Assembly: GCF_007753265.1 (NCBI RefSeq)
Contig: NZ_CP036349.1
Coordinates: forward strand, 1,955,363 to 2,019,362
Source: Botrimarina mediterranea
Lineage (GTDB): Bacteria; Planctomycetota; Planctomycetia; Pirellulales; Lacipirellulaceae
Direction of reading: 5' to 3'
DNA length: 64,000 bases
The notes beneath the pieces were generated by a model. It was not told where the DNA came from. It searched no databases and worked only from the letters and a program-made list of their open reading frames with translations. The first letter of the stretch is position 1; every line of letters begins with the position of its first letter. Made by a program: the position numbers and the translations under genes. Shown one piece after another: positions 27,205-36,052 of the stretch.

Positions 27205-27510
27205 GGGCCTTCGGCGCCGCTTGCGAATCGAGCCGCGGAGGACATCTCGCCACGGTCGCGCGACCCGTCCATTTCCGGTGAAACAGCGCGGCCAAAAGCA
27301 AGCGTAAAGCCCCGAAACCTTGGGGGAAATAGTGTGCTCTGTGAGGCTCATAGAGGCCCCTAGGCGGCTCTGCAGCGTTGACCCGACGGAGATCCAAAGG
27401 GGAGGCTGGGAGCCGCTAAATGGGCCCGCTAGGGCCCTTAGGATCGATGCCTGGGGGTCCCTTCCCGAGGGCCGTCCGAGAGGTTGCGGGAACCGGCGCG
27501 TTTCGGCTCG
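27205..27510. other. Gene-free gap between convergent genes
   Basis: 306 bases between the glycosyltransferase stop and the nhaD stop. The only structure I see is a short hairpin GGGCCC-GCTA-GGGCCC (27422-27437), a weak shared terminator candidate without a clear T-run. No reading frame here looks coding. Confidence 0.45.
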
Positions 27511-28830
27511 CTACGGAGCGGCGACGCCCCAGAAGCCGTGCATGATTACGTAAACCGAGATGCCGCTGAGGTAGCTCACCAGAGCAAGGGCGGAGACGTT
27601 CCGCAGGTACCAGAGGAACGGGATCTTCTCGAGGCCCATCACAGCGACGCCCGCCGCGGAGCCGACGATCAGGATGCTGCCGCCGGTGCCGGCACAGTAA
27701 GCGAGGTACTCCCAGAAGAGCCCGTCCTGGGCGAAGAAGCCGGCCTCGTCGATTGGGTACATGCCCATCGCGGCGGCCACCAGCGGCACGTTGTCGACGA
27801 TCGACGAGAGGGCCCCGATCAGACCGCCGATGATGAGGACGCCCGTCTCGGTCTCGGTGCCGACCGACTGGTCGAGCAGGGTCGCCAGGTCGCTTAGCTG
27901 GCCGCCCGTCTGTAGCGCGGCGACCGCCAACAGAATGCCGAGGAAGAACAGCACGCTCGGCACGTCCACCCGACGGAGCACATGGGCGATGGCGAGGTTC
28001 TTACGGAGATCGCTGGTCTTGCGGCGGTGGAGCGTATCGACCAACAGCCAAAGCACGCCGAGGCTGAGCATCATGCCCATGAATGGCGGCAAGTGCGTGA
28101 TGGTCTTGAAGACCGGCACGAATAGCAGGCCACCGACGCCGGCGATGAGCACCATCAGGGTGTCGGTCTTCGAGAGGGGGGGCGTGTGTTCGGTGTTGTC
28201 GGCGCGTTTTGGCCGTTGGAGCTCGCCTTTCATGACCATCGACAGTCCCACGAGCGGCACGACGAGCGACACCACCGAGGGGAAGAAGACCTTCGAGATG
28301 ATCGCGCCGGTGGTGATCTGATTGCCGATCCAGAGCATCGTCGTGGTGACGTCGCCGATCGGTGACCAGGCGCCGCCGGCGTTGGCGGCGATGATCACGA
28401 CGCCCGCGAATAGCCACCGCTGCTCTTTATCGGCGATGAGCTTCCGTAGCAACGAGATCATGACGATCGAGGTCGTCATGTTGTCGAGCACCGCCGAGAG
28501 AAAGAACGACAACCAAGCGACGATCCACAGCAGCGTGCGGAGGCTCTTGGTCTGGATGCGGTCGGTGATCGCGTTGAAGCCGCCGTGGACGTCGACGACC
28601 TCGACGATCGTCATCGCCCCCAGCAGGAAGAACAGGATGGAGGAGATCTCCGAGAAGTTCTCTAGCAGGGCGTGGTGGCCGTCCTCGGGCGTGACGCCGC
28701 TGAACATGTACAGCGTCCAGCAGAGGACGCCCGTCACTAGGGCCGCGGCCGCCTTGTCGATGCCGAGCTGGTGCTCGAAGACAATGGCGAAGTATCCCAG
28801 GATGAAGATTGCCGCAACGAGGAAGTACAT
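27511..28830 (-). CDS. nhaD: Na+/H+ antiporter NhaD
   Basis: 439 residues with about 12 transmembrane helices. NhaD/ion-transporter superfamily signatures: LGAMTIVEVVDVHGGF, SFFLSAVLDNMTTSIVM, IIAANAGGAWSPIGDVTTTMLW and in the second half ALSSIVDNVPLVAAAMGMY, AGTGGSILIVGSAAGVAVMG. The two DN motifs are the expected ion-binding Asp-Asn pairs. It exchanges cytoplasmic Na+ (or Li+) for protons, which suits a marine or brackish lifestyle. Single gene. Confidence 0.93.
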   Translation of the reverse strand: MYFLVAAIFILGYFAIVFEHQLGIDKAAAALVTGVLCWTLYMFSGVTPEDGHHALLENFSEISSILFFLLGAMTIVEVVDVHGGFNAITDRIQTKSLRTLLWIVAWLSFFLSAVLDNMTTSIVMISLLRKLIADKEQRWLFAGVVIIAANAGGAWSPIGDVTTTMLWIGNQITTGAIISKVFFPSVVSLVVPLVGLSMVMKGELQRPKRADNTEHTPPLSKTDTLMVLIAGVGGLLFVPVFKTITHLPPFMGMMLSLGVLWLLVDTLHRRKTSDLRKNLAIAHVLRRVDVPSVLFFLGILLAVAALQTGGQLSDLATLLDQSVGTETETGVLIIGGLIGALSSIVDNVPLVAAAMGMYPIDEAGFFAQDGLFWEYLAYCAGTGGSILIVGSAAGVAVMGLEKIPFLWYLRNVSALALVSYLSGISVYVIMHGFWGVAAP

Positions 28831-29119
28831 AGTTTCAGCGGGGAGGGGCCGGTCTCAGTCAGTTGCCAAGGAGTCGATTTAGGCAACGATTAACCCCTGC
28901 CCGGATTGGCGCGTCAATGGGTTGCGCTCGCGTCGTCGTCGAACGCCCTAAGAACGGCCGCAGAATTGCGGTCGAAATGTTTCGGGAAGGCCGTTTTTGC
29001 CCCCTGCCGCGGTTTCCCGACCCCTACGGGGCGACCCCGGCCGCTCGAAGTCCCCCTGTCTGCGCGTCATACTAGCGGGTCTGGCCCCACCGGGGCCGCC
29101 GCCCGCCGATCCGCCGCCG

Positions 29120-29746
29120 ATGTCCCTCGCCCTCACGCTCACCGACTGGTTCCTCACGGGCCTCGCGCGCTTGCTCAGCGGGCCGCAGGTGCGTTGGATC
29201 GACTGCCAGCCGGACACGTGCCAACGCGTCTACTTCGCCAATCACACCAGCCACGTGGACATGGTGCTGGTGCGGACGGCGTTGCCGCCGGAGTGCCGGG
29301 CCGTCACCAAGCCCGTCGCCGCACACGACTACTGGAGCCAGGGCTGGCTCAGGCCGCATTTGGCGAAGGCGTTCAACGCGATGCTGATCGACCGCAAGAG
29401 CGTTAAAGTCCACCAGAGCCCGATCGACCTGATGCTCAAGGAGATGGGCGACAAGTACTCGGTCGTGATCTTCCCCGAAGGGGGCCGCTCCGACGGCCAG
29501 CGCGTCGGCGAGTTCAAGAGCGGGCTCTACTACCTGGGCAAGAAACGGCCCGACATCGAGTTGGTCCCGGTCCACCTCCACAACATGCACCGCGTCTTGC
29601 CGCGCGACGAGTACCTGCCGATCCCGCTGTTGGCGACGGTGACCTTCGGCCCGCCGATCTGGCTCGAACAAGACGAATCCAAAACCGACTTCCTGGCCCG
29701 AGCAAGACAAGCCGTCTTGCGACTCGCGCCGGGGGATGACGAATGA
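29120..29746 (+). CDS. 1-acyl-glycerol-3-phosphate acyltransferase-like (PlsC family)
   Basis: 208 residues from the ATG at 29120; the upstream frame is Pro-rich intergenic sequence. PlsC motifs: NHTSHVDMV (HX4D catalytic box), then FNAMLIDRKSV, and VIFPEGGRSDG (acyl-acceptor binding). Acylates lysophosphatidate or a related lipid at the inner membrane. A CdsA-like enzyme is encoded 89 bases downstream in the same orientation, and it would use the phosphatidate made here, so the pair forms a short phospholipid unit. Confidence 0.88.
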   Translation: MSLALTLTDWFLTGLARLLSGPQVRWIDCQPDTCQRVYFANHTSHVDMVLVRTALPPECRAVTKPVAAHDYWSQGWLRPHLAKAFNAMLIDRKSVKVHQSPIDLMLKEMGDKYSVVIFPEGGRSDGQRVGEFKSGLYYLGKKRPDIELVPVHLHNMHRVLPRDEYLPIPLLATVTFGPPIWLEQDESKTDFLARARQAVLRLAPGDDE

Positions 29747-29835
29747 GATTGGAGGGGTGAGGGACCAGGGGCCAGAGGACAGGGCCACTAACGCAATCCC
29801 TGACCCCTCGCCCCTAACCCCTATCCCCTCCCCCG

Positions 29836-30783
29836 ATGCCTCACCTCACCAACTGGGCGTTCGCCGCGGTCGTCGTCGTCCTGTTGGGGATGGCGACCTT
29901 CGTGGGTTGGGGCCTCGGGCGCCAACCGCAGTGGGGGCTCAACCCCGCGGCCATCGAAGCCTTCAACCGCCGCGTGCGCAGCTGGTGGGTGATCTGTACC
30001 CTGCTGGCGATCGCGCTGTTGAGCCCGACCATCACCGTCGTGTTGTTCGGGCTGATCAGCTTCGCCAGCCTGCGCGAGTTCATCACGCTGACCCCTACCC
30101 GGCACTCGGACCACCGTGCGTTGTTTTGGGTCTTCTTCTTCTTCCTGCCGCTGCAGTACGTGCTGGTCGCCTACAACGCGTATGACGCGTTCGCGGTGAT
30201 GATTCCGGTTTTTGCGTTGGTGTTCATCCCAACGCGGATCGCGATTGCCGGCGACCCGAAGCGATTCCTCGAACGAGTCGCCAAGATCCAGGTCGGCCTG
30301 TTGATCTGCGTCTACAACCTGAGCTATGCGCCGGCGCTGTTGTTCCTCGAAGCCGAGGGATTGACGTACAGCAAGAACGCCCGGCTGCTATTCCTACTCG
30401 TGCTGCTGTCGCTGCTCTCCGAGGCGGTGCAGTTCGCCTGGAGCCGGCTCTACGGCCGGCACGTGATCGCACCGGCGATCAACCAGAGCCGCACCTGGGA
30501 GGGTTTCCTAGGGTCGTCGGCGACGATCGCCTTGGTGGGGGCGGCGCTGCACTCGGTGGGCGCCACGCCCTTCGAGACACTGTGGCAAGCCGCGGTGGCG
30601 TCGCTCTTGGTGGCGGTGATGGGCTTCGCCGGCGCCATGACCCTGTCGGCCGTCAAACGCGACCGCCGCGTCCAGGACTACGGCGCCCTCACCGAGGGCC
30701 AACCCGGCGTGCTCGACCGAGCCGACGCGCTCTGCTTCGCGGCCCCGGTCTTCTATCACGTCACCAAGTGGTTCCTCTCGTGA
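29836..30783 (+). CDS. Phosphatidate cytidylyltransferase (CdsA-like)
   Basis: 315 residues with about 8 hydrophobic helices. The C-terminal signature SAVKRDRRVQDYG...GVLDRADALCF matches the CdsA motif S-x8-K-R-x3-K-D-x5-P-G-H-G-G-x2-D-R-x-D, in a variant form (QPGVLDRAD). It converts phosphatidate and CTP to CDP-diacylglycerol. Some family members with this variant motif are of unproven activity. Together with the PlsC-like gene just upstream it makes a phospholipid module. Confidence 0.85.
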   Translation: MPHLTNWAFAAVVVVLLGMATFVGWGLGRQPQWGLNPAAIEAFNRRVRSWWVICTLLAIALLSPTITVVLFGLISFASLREFITLTPTRHSDHRALFWVFFFFLPLQYVLVAYNAYDAFAVMIPVFALVFIPTRIAIAGDPKRFLERVAKIQVGLLICVYNLSYAPALLFLEAEGLTYSKNARLLFLLVLLSLLSEAVQFAWSRLYGRHVIAPAINQSRTWEGFLGSSATIALVGAALHSVGATPFETLWQAAVASLLVAVMGFAGAMTLSAVKRDRRVQDYGALTEGQPGVLDRADALCFAAPVFYHVTKWFLS

Positions 30784-30901
30784 CGACAGGGGTCGGGAGT
30801 CTGGAGATTGGTCGTCGCAGAGGACCTTCGTCGGGGGCGGTAGCCCACGGTGCGCCACTAACAACCCACCATCCCACGACGCCCCTTTACTCGACCGGTC
30901 T

Positions 30902-31897
30902 TCACTCCGCCGGCTTACGCATCACCGTCGAGCTCCCATAAACACTCGCCGTCCGCGCGGGCTTCACCCCTTCGAGCTGCTGGGCGTAAATCGACGAACG
31001 GCTGGGCAATTGTTGTTCGGACAAGTCACGGGTCCGCGTCACCGGTTCGCTAGCCGACGCCAGCGTGACGGGCGGCTGTGTGTCGATACCCGGATTGCTC
31101 AGCACGGGCCGGCCCGCCTTCACCCAGCCGAGCCAGTCGTTCTGCAGGGCGTAGAGGTTCTCGTGGCCGTAGTGCTGCTGCACGGCGCGGCGCCAGTTGT
31201 CGTCGCTCATGCCGTCGGTGAGGAAAGCCATGAACGCCTGCTTGCCGTGCTTCTCGATCAGGTACTGCGTCAGCGAGTGCCCCTGGGCGTACAGCGGCAG
31301 GATGTCTTGGGGGTACTCCTTCATCGCGAACATTGCGCTGAAGGGGATCCCTTGCCGGTTGTGCAAGAAGTCGATCAGCATGCTCTCTTGTTTGGCGATC
31401 TCGCTGCGGTGCTCGACCGTCGTGCAAGCGCCCTCGTCCGCCCACCGCGGCAACGGCTTGCGGAAGTGGCTCGCGAACACCGTGTGCGTGACCTCGTGCG
31501 GCAAGACCGAGTCGAGCACGCGTTCACGGCTCCCTTGGACCTCCATCTCCCAGCTGTGGACCTCACCGCGGTCGAAGACGAACGTCGTCGCCCCGCCGGC
31601 GCCGAGCCGCGGCGAGACCTGCGCCTTGATCGGGCAGGGCTGCGACCAGTTGGGCATCGGCTTGCCGACCCATTCGATCGCTAGGCTTTCGCGGCACGCC
31701 TCGGCCGTCTCGCCGATCTCGCGGGCCAGCTGCGCCGTCGGCGCCTGGACGATGAAGTTCTTCGTGCGGTAGCCGGCCGCGCGTTGGAACGAGACGTTCT
31801 GCATCGGCGGCGCCGCGTTGGCGGCAGCGACGATCGTGGTTGCGACAAGCAGAGCCACAGCCGTGGCGCCGCGGCGCCGTGTCACAAGAGCTTCCAT
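30902..31897 (-). CDS. Exported HExxH metallopeptidase-like protein
   Basis: 331 residues from the ATG at 31895-31897; the frame could begin at a TTG two codons earlier. A signal peptide is present (VALLVATTIVAAANAA). A gluzincin-type zinc site is visible: PHEVTHTVFASHF, then WADEGACTTVEH, where the Glu of the second motif is the likely third ligand. This matches the peptidase-MA-like (DUF1570-type) exported proteins frequent in planctomycetes. The last 70 residues are Ser/Thr/Pro-rich and look disordered. Substrate unknown; the active-site spacing is what supports the call. Confidence 0.75.
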   Translation of the reverse strand: MEALVTRRRGATAVALLVATTIVAAANAAPPMQNVSFQRAAGYRTKNFIVQAPTAQLAREIGETAEACRESLAIEWVGKPMPNWSQPCPIKAQVSPRLGAGGATTFVFDRGEVHSWEMEVQGSRERVLDSVLPHEVTHTVFASHFRKPLPRWADEGACTTVEHRSEIAKQESMLIDFLHNRQGIPFSAMFAMKEYPQDILPLYAQGHSLTQYLIEKHGKQAFMAFLTDGMSDDNWRRAVQQHYGHENLYALQNDWLGWVKAGRPVLSNPGIDTQPPVTLASASEPVTRTRDLSEQQLPSRSSIYAQQLEGVKPARTASVYGSSTVMRKPAE

Positions 31898-32115
31898 GCT
31901 CAAGAACCCTCAGATGGGTCGGGTGGGATTATTGCGGGGCAACCACGTCCTGCGGTCGCTTCCGCCAGTGCGGGTACGTCGAACCTAACACGATCGGTTC
32001 GCGCCGACCCAGAGGAATGTCGCCAGAATCAGGAAAAATCCGGCCGGCCGCGGAGTGCTGGCGCCCCGCTCCCCTGGGGGAGGGCTCGCTGGTTTGATCG
32101 CCTGCGATCCAGCCT

Positions 32116-33060
32116 TCACTCGCTGTACTGAAAGCCGCCCAGCCGTTCGTACACCGTCGCCAGGGCCTGCGTCCCCTCACGCCCCGCACCCGCCGCGGCG
32201 GCGGATTGGTAGAGCGTCTCGACGAGCTTGGTCATCGGCAGCGGCAAGTCGTGCGTCCCCGCGGCGCCGGCCACCAGCCGCAGGTCCTTGAGCAACAGGT
32301 CGATCATAAAGCCGGGGGCGTGATCACCGCTGGCGATCTTCGGGCCCAAGTTCGCCAGTTGCCACGATCCTCCGGCGCCCGCCGAAACGACCTCAACAAC
32401 CTGCTGCAAGTCGAGCCCGCTCGCCTTCGCGAGCGCCAGTGCCTCGCACACGCCCGACAGCACGCCGATGACCGCCACTTGGTTGCACGCCTTGCACGCC
32501 TGACCGCTGCCGGCGGGGCCGAGGTGCGTGATCCGTTTGCCGACGTGCTCGAGCAGCGGCCGCACCGCGTCGAACGCCGCCCGATCGCCGCCGCACATGA
32601 TCGACAGCGTCCCTTCGCACGCGCCCACGTCGCCCCCCGAGACCGGCGCGTCGATCAGCGTGGCGCCATGCTCGGCCAGCCGTTCGGCGAACCCCTTGGT
32701 CGCGACCGGGCAGATCGTCGAATGATCGACAACCACAAGGCCCTTCACCAGCGAAGCGTCGGCCGCCGTGACGCCGGTCTCGCCGAACAGAACCGCCTCG
32801 ACGTCGGGCGTGTCGGGCACGTTGACGAACACCACCCGGCAACCGGCAGCGATCGCCTCGGCGGCCGAATCGACGACTTTCGCGCCGTCACCAACGAGGG
32901 CTTCGGCTTTCGCTCGGGTGCGGTTCGCGGCGTAGACGCTCACCCCCGCCTTGAGCAGGTTCCGCGCCATCCCGGCGCCCATGATGCCAACGCCGATGTA
33001 CGCGACAGGGCCAATGGACGCGTCTGGGCCGAGGTTCGCGATAGGGGAGGGGGGCGGCAT
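32116..33060 (-). CDS. NAD(P)-dependent beta-hydroxyacid dehydrogenase
   Basis: 314 residues. Rossmann motif GVGIMGAGMARNLLKAGV near residue 22, substrate-binding DAPVSGGDVGACEGTLSIM, and catalytic Lys in GQACKACNQ. This is the 3-hydroxyisobutyrate / tartronate-semialdehyde reductase family (GarR, MmsB). The exact substrate cannot be told. The stop of the MerR-like regulator gene lies 18 bases upstream in the same orientation, so the two may be co-transcribed. Confidence 0.88.
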   Translation of the reverse strand: MPPPSPIANLGPDASIGPVAYIGVGIMGAGMARNLLKAGVSVYAANRTRAKAEALVGDGAKVVDSAAEAIAAGCRVVFVNVPDTPDVEAVLFGETGVTAADASLVKGLVVVDHSTICPVATKGFAERLAEHGATLIDAPVSGGDVGACEGTLSIMCGGDRAAFDAVRPLLEHVGKRITHLGPAGSGQACKACNQVAVIGVLSGVCEALALAKASGLDLQQVVEVVSAGAGGSWQLANLGPKIASGDHAPGFMIDLLLKDLRLVAGAAGTHDLPLPMTKLVETLYQSAAAAGAGREGTQALATVYERLGGFQYSE

Positions 33061-33078
33061 GGATTCAGGTTCTCGTCG

Positions 33079-33954
33079 TTAATGGTTGGCGTGGAGTGAT
33101 TGCTGAAAGTCGATCAGCTCTTGCAGCGACGAACCGACTAAGCCGCAGCGCAGCCGTGATCGGACGTCGTCATCGATCGCCGTGCCGCCGACCGCGTACT
33201 GACAGCGTCGGCCGTCGATCATCGGCGCCGCTTCGGCCATGGCGTTGAGCTCGGCGACGAACGCGTCGGCGTCGCTCTCCAGGTGCGTGACGCTCAGGCA
33301 CGCCAGCAGCGGCTTGCGTTTGTCGACAATGTCGGCGATCTCGCTAAGCGGCAGGCCGCTGCCCGCCATCTCGACCAGCCAGCCCTCGGCCAGCAGCGCC
33401 AACTCGACCAGCCGCGGCGGCGCCTCGGAAAAATCCAGCGACGGCGTCGCCACTAGCGCGAGCGGCGCGTCGTCCGCCGGCGCTGCGAGCCAGCGACGCA
33501 GCTCGTGCAGCGTCGCCATCATGACCTCGCAGCTGCGCCGCTCTTGATGCACCGCGACCGTGCCCGCAGCCCAGCCGTCGCCGACGCGCCGAAACGCCGG
33601 GCCAATCAACCGGTCGCCGAGCGCAGCGATCGATTCGCCGCGCTGGTAGAACGACAGCACCAACTCACGGCACGCCGGCTCGTTGCCCACCACCATCGCC
33701 GCGAAAAGCTCGTCGACGGCCGACTCGAGCGCTGCCCCGCGCGAGGTCGCCACCATGCCGAGCACGGCGGGTTCGGCGAGCTGATGGCCCGTTTCGCGGA
33801 TGAACTTGGCGATGCTCGGTAGCGGCACCTTGCGATGCCCGCCCGCCGTCTTCGCCGCCGGCAGTCGGCCGCTATCGACCCACCGCTTCACCGACGACTC
33901 GCTGACGCCGAGCGCTTGGGCGATCTGCTTCGGGGTGAATACCGCCGTGGACAT
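33079..33954 (-). CDS. MerR-type regulator with degenerate B12-binding fold (paralogue 1)
   Basis: 291 residues from the ATG at 33952-33954. Residues 1-60 are a MerR/excisionase-type winged HTH (FTPKQIAQALGVSESSVKRW, then GGHRKV). A four-helix region follows, then a Rossmann-like domain resembling the cobalamin-binding half of LitR/CarH. The CarH motif W-x9-E-H appears as W128-x9-E138-R139, so the His is Arg. The usual D-x-H-x-x-G ligand motif is replaced by PSLDFSEAP and has no His. Cobalamin photochemistry is therefore unlikely unless another residue substitutes. A paralogue with the same change lies at 48369-49259. Target genes unknown. Confidence 0.75.
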   Translation of the reverse strand: MSTAVFTPKQIAQALGVSESSVKRWVDSGRLPAAKTAGGHRKVPLPSIAKFIRETGHQLAEPAVLGMVATSRGAALESAVDELFAAMVVGNEPACRELVLSFYQRGESIAALGDRLIGPAFRRVGDGWAAGTVAVHQERRSCEVMMATLHELRRWLAAPADDAPLALVATPSLDFSEAPPRLVELALLAEGWLVEMAGSGLPLSEIADIVDKRKPLLACLSVTHLESDADAFVAELNAMAEAAPMIDGRRCQYAVGGTAIDDDVRSRLRCGLVGSSLQELIDFQQSLHANH

Positions 33955-34132
33955 GGGGCGATGCGATCTGCGCGACGGGGGCGGCGAGTAGGCCCGGCGC
34001 CGTCCCCGGTTTGCCAAGCGAAGGACGGGCGGCGTTCCGCGGATTGTAGCATCCCCCAGCCCATCGCGAACGGAGCGTCGCGCCGTTCTAATGGTTGTCT
34101 AGGAAATCCACGAAACGACAGGAGCCATCGGC

Positions 34133-34498
34133 GTGGCGAAGTGCGACGAGGGATACCTTTGCGAGGTCTGCGGCGACGACGTCGGGGCGATCACCGACTC
34201 GGACCTCTACCTGCGCTACGTGATCGGGATGCTCGACCCCGAGGTCCTGCACACCACCCGCGAACGCCACCAGCGCTGCAATCCGTCGCTGGCGCAGTAC
34301 ATCGTGGACGAGAAGTTTGCGCCGGTCGTCTGCGAGGGCCCCTTCGACAAACGCGAACTCGACCCCGACTACGTCCGCCAGCGCGAAGAGCTCGTCACCC
34401 GCGGATGGCGGCGATTACGAGAGGTGGTGAAGTCGGGCCTGCCGATCGTCGAGTACCCGTTACCGGAGGTCCTAGCGCAGTTGCGCGATCAAGATTGA
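34133..34498 (+). CDS. Small conserved-looking cytoplasmic protein, unknown function
   Basis: 121 residues from GTG 34133, preceded by ACAGGAG. There is no signal peptide or membrane segment. N-terminal Cys pair CEVCG and a third Cys later; later residues are charged and helical (RQREELVTRGWRRLREVV). I do not recognise the family. Divergent from the MerR-like gene at 33954, with 178 bases between the starts, so both promoters lie there. It could be a partner or target of that regulator, but nothing in the sequence proves this. Confidence 0.6.
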   Translation: MAKCDEGYLCEVCGDDVGAITDSDLYLRYVIGMLDPEVLHTTRERHQRCNPSLAQYIVDEKFAPVVCEGPFDKRELDPDYVRQREELVTRGWRRLREVVKSGLPIVEYPLPEVLAQLRDQD

Positions 34499-34520
34499 AC
34501 CGTGAAGCCGATTAATATTC

Positions 34521-34654
34521 ACCACGACGGGCACGAAGGACACGACGGCCTGTCATTGGGACAAACATCGCCCCAGTAGCCGGCCGTCGTGTCCATTGTG
34601 TCCGTCGTGGTTATGTTATTTCCTGAACCACCGAGGGCTAGCGCCCGCGGCTCA
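34521..34654. repeat. Palindromic element, family B (copy 1)
   Basis: Inverted arms 34521-34550 and 34582-34611 (core CACGACGG) around a conserved centre TGTCATTGGGACAAAC, then a trailing half repeat 34628-34654 (CCACCGAGGGCT). The same composite is repeated at 35846-35977 in the same orientation. Confidence 0.85.
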
Positions 34655-34674
34655 AACGGATCCGTTGATAGACG

Positions 34675-35715
34675 TCACTTTTCGTAGAACTGGACGGCTG
34701 CAACTTCGTCGCCCTTCTGGCCGATGGCGCTGACCCGGTTTGGCGCCTGAATTTCGATCTGGAGCAGCTGGATCCGGCGTGTCAGCGATTTCTCGGTTTC
34801 CTTGAGCCATTCGAGTTCTTCTCGGCGTAGTTCCAGGTCAGTGCTCGGCGCCGGTGCGTTGGCCGCAGGCGACGCGAGCGTCTCTGCGAGTCGATCTTTC
34901 AACAGCTTCTCTTCGGCGGCAAACAGTTCGTCGATGGCCGTTGACTTCGCCTCGGTTTCTTTGGCTGAAGCGTCGTCTTCTTGGGCATCTGCATCGGTCC
35001 GCAGTCTCCGCAGCTTCTCCTCGAAGTGTTGGGTCTGTAGGTCTTCAATCCTTTTGCGAAGCAGCCGAGCCTCGTCCTTCAGCCATTGCCGCTTCGCTGA
35101 GCTAGCCGCGTCATAGCCTTGATCGACCTCGAGTTGATGCAAGGTCTCCGCTTTGTCCCGCACGCTCCCGCTGAGCCGTCGTAAAGAACTCTGCAGGATT
35201 TGCAGCGGCATCGTGCGTTGGCTTTGCTCGTAGAAGACGACCTCGTCGTAGTACGCCTTCGACACCGCGTTCGCCAAGGCGACGAGGTCTTCCTTCGGCG
35301 CCTTGTCGTCGGCGACTGTGATTTCCATGATGTCGCCATCGCCGGGGAACGTCACCAGCAGGCGCTCTTTGAGCCAGCCAACTTTGTCGGTTGAATTGCG
35401 GAAGACAGACAGCGCGGCGACACCAGGCTGAGCGAGGGCCGCATTGAGAACCAAAGGGGACTCGACATACGCTCGCTGCGTCTTGCGGAACCGCTCGGAC
35501 TCGTGGCGACTCGCGGGTGCGACCTCCGTGAGGCTCAGCGGTGTCGCCGAGACTTTGTACTGTGCCGCCGCGCGTCGTCCTGCCGGAAAATCGATTGCCG
35601 AAGGCGAAGGGGACTGGCCGAAGGCTGCCGACGTACCTGCGGCTGCGAATGCAATCCCCGCCAGTAGCGTTGGAACGCCGTAGAAAAGCAGCGAAGAGAA
35701 CGCTCTTGCGGTCAT
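34675..35715 (-). CDS. Secreted coiled-coil protein resembling a Wzz domain
   Basis: 346 residues. Signal peptide-like start (MTARAFSSLLFYGVPTLLAG, cleavage near AAFGQ). Residues about 55-155 resemble the N-terminal part of polysaccharide chain-length-determinant proteins: YKVSATPLS, RTQ-like RKTQRAYVESPLVLNAAL, and DGDIMEITVADD. Residues about 175-335 are Glu/Lys/Arg-rich coiled coil. No second membrane helix or kinase domain follows, so it is not a full Wzz. It stands outside the polysaccharide cluster and is bracketed by two direct copies of repeat B. Function unknown. Confidence 0.6.
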   Translation of the reverse strand: MTARAFSSLLFYGVPTLLAGIAFAAAGTSAAFGQSPSPSAIDFPAGRRAAAQYKVSATPLSLTEVAPASRHESERFRKTQRAYVESPLVLNAALAQPGVAALSVFRNSTDKVGWLKERLLVTFPGDGDIMEITVADDKAPKEDLVALANAVSKAYYDEVVFYEQSQRTMPLQILQSSLRRLSGSVRDKAETLHQLEVDQGYDAASSAKRQWLKDEARLLRKRIEDLQTQHFEEKLRRLRTDADAQEDDASAKETEAKSTAIDELFAAEEKLLKDRLAETLASPAANAPAPSTDLELRREELEWLKETEKSLTRRIQLLQIEIQAPNRVSAIGQKGDEVAAVQFYEK

Positions 35716-35845
35716 GGATCAGGAGTCCTTGCGGTTCTGTACTGACGGATGCCTCAAAGGACGCAGTAGCCCGCCACAGCGTTCCACCTCGCAAGCAAGA
35801 AAAATTGGAGCCATTTCAGGAGGGAAGACCGCTGAGAAATTCTCG

Positions 35846-35977
35846 CCACGACGGGCACGAAGGACACGACGGCCTGTCATTGGGACAAACGTCACCCCAG
35901 TAGCCGGCCGTTGTGTCCTTTGTGCCCGTCGTGGTTCAATCCTTTCCGGCGCCACCGAGGGCTACCCCCCACGGCTT
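35846..35977. repeat. Palindromic element, family B (copy 2)
   Basis: A near-identical direct copy of the element at 34521-34654: arms 35846-35874 and 35906-35936, the same conserved centre, and the same trailing CCACCGAGGGCT half repeat (35951 onward). It fills much of the 337-base gene-free gap between the Wzz-like and MFS genes. Confidence 0.85.
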
Positions 35978-36052
35978 AGACCGAATGTGGTGGTTCGTCG
36001 ATCGGGGGGACTCGTCTTCCGGCAAACGGCTTTCTCGCCGACAATCCGCCGC

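Noticed and set aside
35714-36052. Extension of the MFS transporter
   Set aside because: It translates repeat B and intergenic sequence; the transporter domain starts at 36053.
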